From Hexactinellida sp. DTS-2022 (lineage: Eukaryota > Porifera > Hexactinellida), in the NCBI GenBank assembly GCA_028753945.1, contig JAPNXP010000001.1, forward strand, positions 8,546,501 through 8,610,500: DNA of 64,000 bases, given 5' to 3'. Below, one piece after another: positions 23,271 to 35,786 of the stretch. Under the pieces are notes generated by a model. The model did no database searches. It was not told the origin of the DNA and saw only the letters and a list, made by a program, of their open reading frames with translations. Both the position numbers and the translations under genes were made by a program. The stretch's first letter is position 1. Each line of letters begins with the position of its first letter.

Positions 23271-23472
23271 ATTTATTAATCTTGCACAAGATGCCCAAGT
23301 ATCTTGTGTATTAGAAATTTAGGATTCGTTGACAGCTCTAATACGCACTAAGGTGTTAAATTTCATAGAATATAAATTTCAATTAAATTGCCCAAATTCT
23401 TTCCTATGACAGATACCAGGCTAACTTAGGAGCAGTGGCTGCGCCAAGGGTGCTCAAGGGTTGTCAACTGAC

Positions 23473-23630
23473 CATAGGCGTCGTAACCCGCCCGGGTGCC
23501 CGAAAATGTCCGGGCGGCCCGAAAGGGTTGCCCCTATGCTACTAATACTATACCCGGAGTTTACCCGAACATTTTACCCGGAATTTCCGGGCGGCCCGAA
23601 GGATTGGCCTTTGCATTTACGACGCCTATG
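23473..23630. mobile_element. hAT MITE, CATAGGCGTCGTAA family (right arm)
   Basis: Mirror of 11310-11467, with CAACTGAC on both sides (the same TSD read on the other strand). Confidence 0.9.
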
Positions 23631-24155
23631 CAACTGACCACCCTATTTAGTGCTTGACCACCCTGCTGTGCTGAGCACCTTGTTAGAGCTTGAGAAACTA
23701 GATGAAAAATGATTTAATTATACTATATTTGGTGTTTAATTAACCCAAAATGCACATGCAGATCCATGGGTGACCGGAGCCAATCGCCGTCACTGCTTAG
23801 GAGCCATAGCTCGTCTAAAGTTAGTATAACGGGATAAAGCCGCCGTATTCCTCGTGGTACCCCCGCATATAGACTTGTTTGCATATTGTCTGAATCTAAA
23901 GAGAATACATTCTACGTATGTTATACTGTATTTAAATCGAGACTCATGTTAATTTTGACAGTTATTTCATGCTCACTGAAATTCTTTCAGATAGGATACT
24001 ATCTGTATAATAAAAAATATGCTTGAATTAATAAATATACGAATAATTGAGGTAATTCTCTGGTTCTTTTTCACATATTCACAAATGCATCAATGTGTGA
24101 AGTACAAATTATATATAACATAAATCGATGAAAAATATTAAAAATTTCCAAAATA

Positions 24156-25034
24156 ATGGTTAAACTGTGTCATCCCTGCATAGCAATATTGATACTTTTT
24201 CCTATTCTATTGCTTATCTTCTTATTCTTCTATACCGAATATTCAATTGAAGTTAAGAAACAGGAATATAGTCTAGAATACAAACGTTTAGAGAGTGAAA
24301 ACAATGTAATTTTGCAACGATTAGACGTTCCCAATTCATTGTTTTACAAGATTCCAAAGAGATTACATTACATTTGGATTTCTTCATCTCTTAATGAAAC
24401 TAGCAAATCCAACGTAGAGATGCGGGTGAGGGAGAATATACAAACATGTTTGGATCTGCATCCAAACTGGAGTTATACAATTTGGACAGATGATTTAGTT
24501 CGTAGAGAATTCCCAAAGTTGATTGATTTATTAATCGCTGCTTCAGTTCCTTCTGTCATCAGTGACATACTGCGTATGAACATTATAGCTCGATACGGTG
24601 GGATCTATATGGACACGGATTTCCTTTGTGTGCGTAGCTTTGAACCTCTCCTAAAGCAACAGTACTGCACTGCATTCGCTGGTAGCGCAGAAGCAGAAGA
24701 AGACAATGTGTTCAATTTGATTGTGTCAAATGGACTGATTGGAGCTATACCAGATCACATTTTATTTAGACATGCTGTAAAGTTAATTTTGAAAGTTGCA
24801 CTTGGGCCGGAATCACCTGTTGTAAAAACAGGACCTTATTTTCTCGCTAAGATGGTTAGGCAGTATAACATAAGTAGTGATTGCATGTATGTCTATAATA
24901 AGAAATTGTTCTATCAATGCGGTTTCAATCATCGGAAACAGTGCCATTCCAAACTAGCTGAATTCAAGAAGGATCCCGATATCTACGCCATACATCTTTG
25001 GTATGCTTCTTGGGTTGTTAGCTTAGATCGATAA
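24156..25034 (+). CDS. GT32-type glycosyltransferase (DXD), right-arm copy
   Basis: 292 residues, single coding exon. An N-terminal hydrophobic anchor (about residues 8-26) suggests a type II Golgi/ER membrane protein. The catalytic region resembles the DXD sugar-transferase family (Pfam Gly_transf_sug, CAZy GT32): KIPKRLHYIWI (64-74), NWSYTIWTDD (104-113), SDILRMNIIARYGGIYMDTD (136-155, DXD at 153-155), C-terminal IHLWYASW (279-286). Sequons at N80 and N238. The 5' leader contains a likely splice acceptor (TTCTTTCAG, about 23985), so a non-coding upstream exon is likely. AATAAA at 25233-25238. Animal GT32 members include the alpha-1,4-Gal/GlcNAc transferases; donor and acceptor here are unknown. 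Confidence 0.87.
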   Translation: MVKLCHPCIAILILFPILLLIFLFFYTEYSIEVKKQEYSLEYKRLESENNVILQRLDVPNSLFYKIPKRLHYIWISSSLNETSKSNVEMRVRENIQTCLDLHPNWSYTIWTDDLVRREFPKLIDLLIAASVPSVISDILRMNIIARYGGIYMDTDFLCVRSFEPLLKQQYCTAFAGSAEAEEDNVFNLIVSNGLIGAIPDHILFRHAVKLILKVALGPESPVVKTGPYFLAKMVRQYNISSDCMYVYNKKLFYQCGFNHRKQCHSKLAEFKKDPDIYAIHLWYASWVVSLDR

Positions 25035-25626
25035 TCTATTTGTTACTAAATTTACGTATATTCTTAAAACTCGATTGTGTATCCATGTCGATGCCCCTGA
25101 AGCCCCAACTCATGTCTCTATATCCTATGATTATATTGATTTTCTCCAAAATCCCTCCCTTAAATGATACTTTTGGACATAAAGGCATTCTCAGGGCGGA
25201 TGGGTAGTTTTTTGTCCGGATTGTATTTAATTAATAAAGGGATACATTATAGAAAACCTATTTATATTCGAGAGACTCCCAAATGTTATAATAATTTTAC
25301 AAGTATGCTGAAAATGAATTTAGCATAAATCGTGACCTACGTAATATAAGGCCTAGGCACAGAAAAACCATGGATAGAGTAAAAGGGTAAGTTTATATTG
25401 AACCATAATATTGATTTCTGAATGCCTACTTATCACACATCTACCATCTATGTATAATTTTAAAATTCCTAACAATTTTCGTTGACTATATCCCGAGTTT
25501 ATTATAATTTTCATGTCCATCTACCCACTCTTATAATTTTACTGTGCCGACTATAGTGTAGTATAGTGGCCCAGTTCTAATCTTACTGTCTTTAATATTA
25601 TTTTTACTGTGCCGACTATACTATCG

Positions 25627-26026
25627 CAGGCCCGTAGCACGCCAACATTTTTGGTGCGGCAAAGTGACGTCACCATATTTATTATAAACAGACATTAATC
25701 TTTTGTACTTTATACGCGCTTTACTCTATGTTTTAAGTTACTCAACTAAGGGAAATACAAAAATGACATAATAATGATTTTATAGTCTTTATTGAAGTCC
25801 ATAAATAATATAATGGTTTATCCAAATACGATATATTATAATGGTACCGAACAGATTGGCGGTGGCAGCAGCACCTATGCCACACCTGTAGCAGTTGTGT
25901 TTGCCAATACCATTATTCCGCTCCTATAGTTGTCGGTGACTTAAATGTGTCCCCGAATATTTGTGTGGTCACCAAATTATTGGTGCGGCCATGGCCGCAC
26001 CTGCCGAACCTGCTCATACGGCCCTG
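25627..26026. mobile_element. hAT-like MITE (right arm)
   Basis: Mirror of 8914-9313; ends CAGGCCCGTAGCACG and GCTCATACGGCCCTG. Confidence 0.6.
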
Positions 26027-26349
26027 TATATTATAGTATAGTGGCCCAGTATTGAAATGACTGCCTTTAATATTATTGCAGTCGAAATCGGGTTTTTTTG
26101 CCCCCTAAATGCATGGAAAAAGAGGCAAAAAACCCCGTATTTAACATTATACAGGGCATAGCCTATACTCTATATATGGCCCAACAACTGAAGGAATAAT
26201 TGTAACCAAGGATGGACTAGAAGTCATATCATATTTTGCGCCATCTAAGACTACATTACTTGCAATTTATTATGGGTATACAATTATTAATATTATAGGA
26301 TAAAACACAACCATAATTAATATTTGCGAATTTTGTGTTACTACGTTTA

Positions 26350-26736
26350 GGCCACTGTTAATCACAATATTGTTTCAGCTCCACACGAAGTCTATCTGAG
26401 GATGCGGGCGGGCGGTATCTCATTATCATTACTCACTATTTGATGACGACATAGTTAATAATTATATGAGGAAATATTCTAATTTGTGAGTGCTTATTGA
26501 TAAAATATGCAATCGTTGGGTAATAATGCTTGTTATAGGTTCTGATTTTGTTACTAGATAATTATGGCTATTTTAGAGTGTGTCCTACAAGCTACAATAA
26601 AATTGGCAACGAACAGTGGCCTTACTTGAAATGTAGGTGTAATAATGGGAATAATTACAATAATGACAATATTCGTGCGGGAGTGAAATCTGACGCGGGC
26701 GGTGGAGCTGAAACAAGATTCCAACAAACAGTGGCC
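26350..26736. mobile_element. GGCCACTGTT-ended MITE (right arm)
   Basis: Mirror of 8204-8590. Confidence 0.7.
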
Positions 26737-26787
26737 TTAACACAATATTTTCATTATATTTTACTTTACAACGAATTTTCTTCTTCC

Positions 26788-27060
26788 ATATACAGCAGTG
26801 TTTCATCCAGACATTTAGGCAAGGGGGGGCAAAGTAGAGTTTTGGGAATGTGAGGGGGGGGCGGCTTCAGCTTTGATCATTGATTCAATATATTTTTTCA
26901 AATCCCAAGCGGGGGCACATAGGATCCGAGGGTGCCACATAGGATCCGAGGGGGGGCACATAGGATCCGAGGGGGGCACATAGGATCCGAGGGGGGCACA
27001 TAGGATCCGAGGGGGGGCAAATGCCCCCCCTCGCCCCCCCCTAAATGAAACCCTGTAAAG
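26788..27060. mobile_element. G/C-run MITE with CACATAGGATCCGAGG tandem repeats (right arm)
   Basis: Mirror of 7880-8152, with the same number of about 20-22 bp units. Confidence 0.65.
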
Positions 27061-27159
27061 TATGTATGCTTTTGCCAATCTTTTGTACCTGTTCTAACCT
27101 ATTCATTTTCAATATACCTTTATTAGATATTTTTGGTTCATATCACATCGACTGAGAGT

Positions 27160-30100
27160 ATGCCAAACAAATGCTGGGCTCCTGGATGTAAAAGCAACTA
27201 CTATCCGAATGATGCCTATACACCCGTATTCAAATCTCCCGAAGACCCAGAATTACGTCAAGCTTGGCTAAACGCGTTACACAGAGAACATCTTAATCCT
27301 CCTAAGACATTCTATGCGTGTATAAAGCATTTTCTCAAACAAGACATTGACTATACGTTTAGAATTAATGACGGCGTAGAAATCAAGTACCTCAAACGAG
27401 ACAGACCTCTTTTAGTTAAAGGTGCTATACCTTCACTTCTTCCTGGCTGTCCTAGCTATTTATCTTCTACGCAGACATCGCGAGCATCTCGTTTCTCACA
27501 TGAAACTAAGGAAGAAGAATTATTTATTATCGCTCGTAATCTTAGTCTCGAAACAAAAGATACAGAAGGGAAAATGTTTGATGTCGATAGTTTTTCTGAC
27601 CTGAAGGAGAAAATAAATTCTAACGATCCTGATCCTTGGCTTGTGTGGTTGTAAGAAGATATGGTAAACTTCATTTATCCATGTAAATCAGAGGGAGTTA
27701 TTAGAGTAGAAGCAGCTTTGATCATTGACTCTACGTTGAAATCACGAGGTTTCTTCTAGTCCAAAGAAATATCCTTAGGGATTGACTGCATTTCTGATGT
27801 CAGGCATCGAAACTCTGCTTACAGAATTAGTAAATACAATATCTCGTTCTTCCAGAAAGATTTCCCAACCTAGAGATATGATAGCTGAAGCCACTGCTCT
27901 TCTTCATAATGCAATATCTAGTATTGTCACAGGGGTGGTGAATCTGCTGTTAACAGCCATTTTGGCTGTTTGCTGTTAACAGCTAAGAATTCGTCCCCAA
28001 TTGGCATTCAACCTTAACGCATTTAAGTCGCCTTTGAGCTGTTAACAGCCAATGTGAGCTGTTAACAGCCAATTCTAGCTGTTAACAGCCAATTCAAGCT
28101 ATTCAAATTCAATAATTGTATCAGTAAAAATTAAGGAAAGGGACAAGCAAAGAAGGTTATATTCAAAAATGTTTAGATTCGAATTGCATATCGTATTTAC
28201 ATAACAGTGAAAACGAAACTAAATGATTATACGTATAATAATATTTCAATTATTGCATTGGTCAGCATCTAGCTGTTAACAGCTTCGATTTTCACTTGCT
28301 GTTAACAGCCAGTGGCTGTTAACAGCTTGGCTGTTTCCATCCCTGAGTATTGAAGACCACTCAAAGGATGACATCGTTGATATATCCAATGATGCTCCTT
28401 TTCTTCCTTCGCTCCAATTTATAGTTTGCCAACTCCGAAATCTATGCATTCAGAAGAATAGGCGCAGATATAATACAATTACTCAAATCATTGCCCTTAA
28501 AGCCCACCTGATTTCTTCAACATGTTATAACTTCCTACAGTCTCTTGAATGTATCGCTCTACCCCATTTCAATACGATCCAAAAACTGTATTCTTCATTC
28601 GGGTTGGATAATGAGTTTACTACATTTCTTAAGCAAGCAACTGCAAACTTTAAACCTCAAGAAAAGAATGTAATTTTACAAATGGATGAGATTCATGTAA
28701 AGTCTGATCTTACTTACAAGGCTGGACAAATTATTGGAGGTTCTCTTGATCCGAATGACCCGACAAGGACAGTTTTCTCTATTATGGTATCTAGCTTGTT
28801 TAAAAAATGGTCTACAATAATTCGTCTTTTACCGCTAGGTAGTTCTTCTGCACAACAATTATTCCCTATAGTTCAATCCGTGATAAATGATATCGAACAA
28901 TGTAACCTCTCAGTTCAAGTAATAGGTACAGATGCCTATCCTCTGAACGTCAACCTTTTAAAACTATTTTCTCCTGATCACACACTCCAACCTGTTGTAC
29001 CACATCCGTTAGATTCCACTCGTAATTTGTTTTTAATCTTTGACTTCGTTAATATCTTAAAATCTATTCGTAATAACTGGCTTAACGTCAAGAACCATGA
29101 CAAAATACTTAAGTATCCAGACTTTCATGACTTTCAACAATTGAACACCGCTTCTTTTGAGGACATTCTACTTTTGTATAGGGAAGAGCAGTACAAATGT
29201 GCCAAACTGGCTCCTAGATTAATTGCAAAGTCTTGCTGGCCGACTTCTTTCGAACGACAAAATGTTAACCTTGCTCTGAGAATATTTTGCGAATCCACCA
29301 GTTCGGCCATAAAAATTCAGAACTTATCCCGTAGTCAGATTTTCCAGACCCATACATCAGATTTTATTGATGTTATTAATCAACTATGGAAACTATTTAA
29401 TATTAACAGGCCAAACAAGAATATTCGTCTCAATGATGATTTTTCCGAACAATTTACTTCAATTACGTTCGCTTTGGCTTTTTAGCGAAAGTAATTGACT
29501 GGCTAGATCATTGGAAATCTCTCCCAGAAAAAGATGGTAAACTTAGTCCTCAGACGTTTACCAGTATGAAGCACTCCTGTCTTGCGTTACCAAGAATAGT
29601 TAGATATCTTACAAAGGAATGTGGATTCACTTACTTTTTGAGTTACTTTTTGCAAACAGACGCATTAGAACATCATTTCAGTTTATATTGAATGATGTCA
29701 GGAGCCAACTACCACATTTCTTATTGTCAAGTCCTCGAGAGTGAGCGACGGCTCAAGGTCTCTACTATCTTAAATTTATTTTCCAATCTACACTCAAATG
29801 AATTAACTTTGGCCAATTTTATAAGCTCATTTTCTGCGACAACTGATGACACTCAACCTGATACATGTATCAATACTCCATATGATATCAATATTTACTC
29901 GTCTGTAATCTTTAAATTGTCTGATATTTTCCTGGATACTGAATCTCTACAGTCTTTAGTCTTTATTGGAGGTTATACTGTTCAGCAATTATGGAAGCAT
30001 CTTAGTCCTTGCACTAATTGTATGATTTATTTGACAGAGGATAAATATCTTCATTTCGACGAACCTATGGGTTCAAAATACAAAATTTTAGATTTAATTG

Positions 30101-30493
30101 ATCGAGGAAATCTGAAGTGGCCATCTGATGTTGTTCTAGACGCTGTAGTATTAGTTTGGAAAAATTGAGTTGGATAATGATCTGCTTCTTCAATTCGCTG
30201 CTGGATCATCAAGAAAAATTCTTATGAACCTCTCAATAAAATCGCTAGAAGATGTTCAATGCGAACATTGGAGAAACAAATGCCCAAATTGCAACCTCTT
30301 TGGATGGGATTATCTTAAACGAATTTTAACCATCACGTCTAACTGCATAATTGCCAATAAAGTTAAAAATTTCAATTCTACCGTCGTATCACTATCAAGA
30401 AAAAGGCAAACTACTCGAAAGCTCAAGAAACTAACTCGTCCCAGAACAACTGACAGTAAAGTTAAGAGCGCAAAGAAGTCTAGAACCTCTTGA
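27160..30493 (+). pseudogene. P-element (THAP9-like) transposase, right-arm copy
   Basis: THAP zinc finger at the start (C5 and C10 in MPNKCWAPGC, later CIKH), ORF to 27654. Then a leucine-rich segment (27770-27930), a MITE (27930-28345), and a long catalytic ORF open from the MITE to 29485: CQLRNL, Asp in LQMDEIHV, KKWSTII, Asp in GTDAYPLNV. After a frameshift near 29475 comes LQTDALEHHFSLY (probable catalytic Glu), a TGA at 29689, then MSGANYHISYCQ and the basic C-terminus (30170-30493, another frameshift near 30160). All three acidic catalytic positions of P transposases appear kept. Start chosen at 27160 because the finger requires it. Inactive as it stands; lesions are shared with the left arm. 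Confidence 0.88.
27930..28345. mobile_element. hAT-like MITE with eight GCTGTTAACAGC palindromes (right arm)
   Basis: Mirror of 6595-7010; one base differs between arms near 28030 (AAGTCGCC here, AAGTAGCC in the mirror). Confidence 0.75.
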
Positions 30494-30719
30494 TTATAGA
30501 ATTATTATTCAAACTTAGTAACTGTTGTTAACGTGTATTTATTATTGTAATTACTACAATATTGAATTCAATTACGAGTTATGAATTCTAAAATATCCAT
30601 GGTTTTTAACTGTTGGGCCATATATAGAGTGGGCTATGAGGTTATGAAGAAACAAGGAGAAGCAAGGAGGCAAAATAACCCGGAGAGGCAAAAAAACCCG
30701 ATTTCTACTGTATTATTAC

Positions 30720-32825
30720 TGTGCCGACTATACTATAGTCTAGTGGCCCAGTATTGGTCTTAGTGCTTTGGTTAGTTATTTATCAGTAGCTCATCCACAG
30801 AAGAGAGTTTTATTAACTGAGAACTGAAATTTTCAGGACAGGTGTCATGGGTTACAGATGTGCACCTGGGGTCACGATTTTTGATCTCATTTTTTTGGAC
30901 ACATTTCTACACCTATTTAATGTTAGAGAAGGAACAATAAATAGTACCCAACTAATAAATTTATATGCATTCGATAGAGAATTTAATTCTACACCCTTTC
31001 ACAGTGCACGAATTTTCAAATTGGGCTTCGTTTGTGCCACAATTGAGTTGAAAATTCCCTTTGTTTACTAACACTTCAGTTCAAAGGAAAGTGTTAATTA
31101 TAATTCTATTATTTCAACTTGTAATAATTATATTGATTCAACTTGTGAGGTCGAGTAGGCTTCTAATTTTTAATTGAAAACTAAGATTTTACATTCCTTA
31201 ACAACGAAAGATTATGTGATTATATTTACTGCAGGAATACTTTTGCCCTATAAAGGGGAAACCTGAATAAGACCGAATGGAATAAGGCCGAAAAAAAACA
31301 CGGACTGGAATAAGACCGAAAGAAAATCAGTACTGGAATAAGATCGAATGGAATAAGACAGAAATAAAATCATTACTGGGATAAGACCGAATGGAATAAG
31401 ACCCAAAGAAAATCAGTACTGGAATAAGACCGAAAAAATATAAGGGCAGCTTTTCACCCTGATCAATATTAAACACTTAGAAAAGCGAGCGTTTTAACAT
31501 TCTCCATAAAAGACAATGAGAATGGCGAGTGTTTTCTACATGATTAATACAAGACACTTTGATAGGATGAGTATTTTCTCAATGAATCATTACACACGCT
31601 TACATAGTCGAGTGTTTTCTCAATGAACCATAAGTCCATAACTCAACTTTAGAAAGTTCTAGTGTTTTAACCATTCTCCATAAATAACAAATAGAGTGTC
31701 CAGTGTTTTCTCCATGATCAATACATCACATTTAGAAAGCGAGTGTTTTCTCCATGAATCATTACACCTGGACCGGGTCAAGATTTCATGACCCGGTATG
31801 CTCAGACCCGTTGACTTGGCCCACCCGGTAAATTTTTTCCCCCTGACCCGGTAGACCCGGTAACTAAGTATTCACTATACAGTGACCAGCGATACCAAAG
31901 AAATTTCAATTGAAGTACTATGTCTCAAAAATATTAAACGACTTACTATATTAAATGAATCTTTCTAAGTTATAATTCTACAAACCAATAAAATTTAATT
32001 ATCATTACTGTGACGAATCGGGTAAAATCAAAATTAAGTGACCCGGTTGAACCGGTGAACCGGTCCAAGCCTGCATTACACACCTTTAGATAGGCGCGTG
32101 TTTTCTCAATGCACCATAATTCACGCTTAGAAAGTCGAGATTTAACTTTTATTCTTACAAATACATATTTCTAAGCATAGAGTAGCCCTTATATTATTCG
32201 GTCTTATTCCAGTACTGATTTTATTTCGGTCTTATTCCAGTACTGATTTCCTTTCGGTCTTATTCCAGTACTGATTTTATTTCGGTCTTATTCCAGTACT
32301 GATTTCCTTTCGGTCTTATTCCATTACTGATTTTATTTCGGTCTTATTCCAGCCCTTATATTTTTTCGGGCTTATTCCATTCGGTCTTTTTCCAGTCCTA
32401 GAAAATCAGATTTTCTGCCTAGATTTTCGTTCTAATTCAGTCAACTCCTATAAATATACTGACCTAATTAATTATAATTAATTCAGTCAGTATATGACTT
32501 ATATAGATGCTTCCAATTTGTTTATTGGGGGTTATCGAGTGTGCGGAATTGAAATGTGATAGCCAAATTAATTAATTAATTATTTATGACAAAATAATTT
32601 AACTTAATAATTGTAAGTTGACATTGAAATTGGTGTTATATTATAAATAATATTTATAATTATTTATACTGATTAATTAATTATGATAATCTCAGAGATG
32701 ATACAAGATAGAAACAAACTTCCAATTTATCAATTGATCCTTATGCCACGTAACACCTCTACAAATGGGTCCTTTCTACAATTTTGTTAATTCTATATTT
32801 CGAATGAGTTGGTTGGTGTTGGGTG
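30720..32825 (+). repeat. X repeat family, right palindrome end
   Basis: Mirror of the left outer end, about 98% alike near 30.8 kb, with small indels (for example GTGTCATGGG here, GTGTCTCATGGG there), and clearly less alike beyond 32 kb. Contains the AATAAGACCGA element at 31250-32415. Continues after the hAT at 34428-34597. Confidence 0.7.
31250..32415. mobile_element. AATAAGACCGA terminal-array element (right arm)
   Basis: Counterpart of 2526-3690. The array at 32185-32400 has more GTCTTATTCCAGTACTGATT units than its mirror. Confidence 0.7.
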
Positions 32826-34419
32826 CAGTGGCGGCGCTAGCACATCAAAAGAGGGGGTGCAACTGGAGGTGCTATTGCATTTCAGGGGGTGCAATCATTT
32901 GTTCAGTTACAACCTGCCAGAATGTTTGAATGATTATTGTGTCATGTTATAACGGTGGTCTTTTATAGAAAGTAGCTATTACTTTAAGTTGCTACTCAAA
33001 TTTATTATTCGGAAACTAAACATATTAGCAATATGGCGACATACGTAGATCAGTGGCGGATCCAAGGGGAGGCGGGCATATGCCCTCCACTGCCCCCTTC
33101 CTCTATTGCCCAACGGTAGGATCTTAGTTCGGCGAGATACCAAAACAACAAATGCGGTAGGCTTATTTGCCTTTTCCTTTAAGAGTTACAACAGAAGCTC
33201 GTTAGTACAAACACGGTAAATGAGAATTTCGGGATAACAGGAACAAATGGCTTCACAAAATCAGGTTCCTAGATTTGCTATTCAATGGGTAATACTCCTG
33301 TTATGTAGATCTCTAAAATTGAGATATTAGAATTCCAGAAGCTACTTATCTTTAGCTAGTTATGTAGTTATTGTATCGTGTTTAGTTGGCAACATCCTCA
33401 TCACAAGATCCGTGCCCACCCAGACCTGAAAGTTCAGTTTCGCATATGGCACCAATTATATACCTTTAGTCAGGGCCGGATTTACCATTATAATATTGCT
33501 AAGTAGGCTATAGCCTTCGGTCCACTACAAGACCAATGTCAGGACACTACAGGACCAATGGGCCACTACAGGACCACTACCGACCAATGCCGATCATGTT
33601 CGGACCACTTGTGTGGTTCATCCTTCAGGCCACTCAAGGGTAAATCCTGCCCTGCCTTTAGTATAATTACAGATAGATCTAACTCCCTCACTATACATCA
33701 TTGTATTTACATATTTGAGATAAATAAGATTTTAGTATGTTGAATTTTAGTTAGGAATTTGAAGATACCCCTGAAATAGTCTCTGTTCACCCCTCAGATT
33801 TGTTTCTCGAACCGTCTCTGACGTAGATATCAAAGTACAAAGTGCTAAATTTGACTAGTCATTCATGCTAATTCTTATATATGTACGAATTGAAGTGGGG
33901 TAGTTCATAACTGCCAACCGTACAGGGATTTAATTATTTTGGCTGATCTGTAAAGCATACAGGGATTTATTCCATTTGTATTGGGATTTTGATTTACTAA
34001 TTATGAGTTAATATTATTGCCTAAAATATCTACAGTGATGATAGTATACTCTGCCATGCATTCTGCATTTACCACATAAAGACACAACTTGGTTTATATA
34101 TCTATTCAAGCGTTTACGGAATCCCTATACAGTATATATTTCATTGCTTTACCTTTCCAAAGTAATAATTTTGATATGTCTTTCGTGTGTCCCTGAATAA
34201 TAATTTCCGGGACGAGCGAGCTTAGTCGAGCGAGAAATCTTTGGGAGGCGTACACGGATTTTTGGACAATGTACAGGGGAAAATTTGAGCCCTATGAGGG
34301 ATATGACTCAAATAGGTTGGCAGGTTTGCTAGTTATGCTATTCAACTTGAATACAATAAATTCTAAACACACCTTGAATTCTCTGAGCACCCCCTAGCAC
34401 CCCCTTGGCGCCGCTCCTG
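32826..34419. mobile_element. Non-autonomous hAT element, right arm only
   Basis: 1594 bp; ends CAGTGGCGGCGCTAGC and TTGGCGCCGCTCCTG; exact 8-bp TSD GTTGGGTG (32818-32825, 34420-34427). No transposase recognised. It carries a nested MITE (33471-33654) and the start of another hAT-like end (CAGTGGCGGATCC at 33052). Absent from the mirror position near 2.1 kb in the left arm. Confidence 0.93.
33471..33654. mobile_element. hAT MITE nested in the 32.8-34.4 kb hAT
   Basis: 184 bp; ends CAGGGCCGGATTTACC / GGTAAATCCTGCCCTG; exact TSD CCTTTAGT (33463-33470, 33655-33662). Interior has ACTACAGGACCAATG tandem motifs. Confidence 0.92.
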
Positions 34420-34599
34420 GTTGGGTGATCACCCAACACTCACCTAAAAAATGCTGACTCATCACTTATTAAATTCTATTGAAACTTGAATACGTATTTT
34501 TGAAATGAAGTGAGCTAAAACGAAACTTCCAACTCACTAATGGTCGTTGCCTTTTGAAACACCTTTCTGAAATAATTTAACACCTTCATAGTGATGTAC

Positions 34600-35450
34600 T
34601 TTAGTATAGTGGCCCAGTATTGAAATGACTGCCTTTAATATTTTACTGTGCCGACTATACTATAGTATAGTGGCCCGGTTCTAATCTTACTGCCTTAATT
34701 ATTATATTTCTCCGTAGCAGGTGCCCTGGCCACACATCTGTATACATAGGGGGCTGAAACTTGGCATGTAGGTGCAGAGTGATCGTCTAATTTGCACCTG
34801 GGGTTACGATTAGTGATCAAAGATCGGTTTAAACTAATTATGGCTCATAACATGAAATCATACCTAGTGAACTTGATAAAATTTACATATTTGGATAAAT
34901 AATTTAATTCTACACCTTTTGGCAAATCACAAATGTTTAATTTGTCGGAGGTTTGTACCATAATTGGGCTGCCAATCTCCTGTGGTTCCTCACACTTCAG
35001 ATTCGCTAAAACTGTTAAATCAATTTTCATTGTTTCAACTTGTAATAATTCTATTGAAACTAATTCTATTGTTTCAACTTGTAATAATTATATTGATTTA
35101 ACTTGTTAAATCCTACTTATTGTTTCAACTTTCGATAAATATATTGATTTAACTTACAAATTCCAGCTGGTTTCTATTTAATTGTAGTATTACTATACAA
35201 TGGATTAAATAAAATAATATAATATAAGGAATTTGTTGACTCGACTCAACCAACCGTGGATAACATTGCTAAAATAAAAAACTAATAATATAATTTATTA
35301 TCAATACATAATTAATGAATGGCATTAAACTCTAGATGGTTTATGATAGAAACAAACTTCAAATTTATCCACCGTTCCTTGTGACTCGGACCAGTTAACA
35401 AATGGATCTTGACACCTTTAGGCGTTGATGACTTGGCGAAAAAAAAATAT
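34600..35450 (+). repeat. Diverged X repeat copy
   Basis: Starts with TAGTATAGTGGCCCAGTATT and contains GTGCCCTGGCCACAC, CACCTGGGGTTACGATT and ATAGAAACAAACTTC blocks of the X family. No gene seen. Confidence 0.6.
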
Positions 35451-35562
35451 AAAATTGCAGCCTGTGCCGACAGTATGTTCCTTTGGAGGCACTATCAGCA
35501 AACCACCAACAAAATATAGTGCCACCAAAGGAGCATGCGTCGGCACAGGCTGCAATTTTGTT
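35451..35562. mobile_element. AAAATTGCAGCC hairpin MITE, copy 2
   Basis: Arms AAAATTGCAGCCTGTGCCGAC and the near-exact reverse complement, loop about 30 bp. Confidence 0.85.
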
Positions 35563-35786
35563 TTGATTCAAAATCTTATCACAATTCTTTAGATGTTCTG
35601 AAACTTTATTCTGAGGGTTAACTTATCTACTAGTATATACTGAATAATGCTGAATCCAGAAATCATCAAATACTTCTTGAGATTTTTTGTAGGCTTGCGA
35701 ATGTGACATCACATTCATTTAAAATGATTTCTAAAATTAATACATTTATATGGAGAAGAATGTACTTCCGGTGTTGATATTTTCCA

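Larger units (their letters stand above)
19946..34597 (+). repeat. Right arm of the giant inverted duplication
   Basis: Mirror of 1945-14994 (see there). Longer than the left arm because of a right-arm-only hAT insertion (32826-34419). Genes inside run plus-strand, in the order gypsy-II 3' part, gypsy-I LTR, glycosyltransferase, P element, X repeat. Confidence 0.95.

Noticed and set aside
1945-34597. Palindrome as a simple sequencing fold-back artefact
   Set aside because: The arms are separated by 4.95 kb of unique spacer, the outer arms differ by indels, and one arm has its own hAT with TSD. A missed-adapter read would give a spacer-free, uniform mirror. An assembly error is still not fully excluded.
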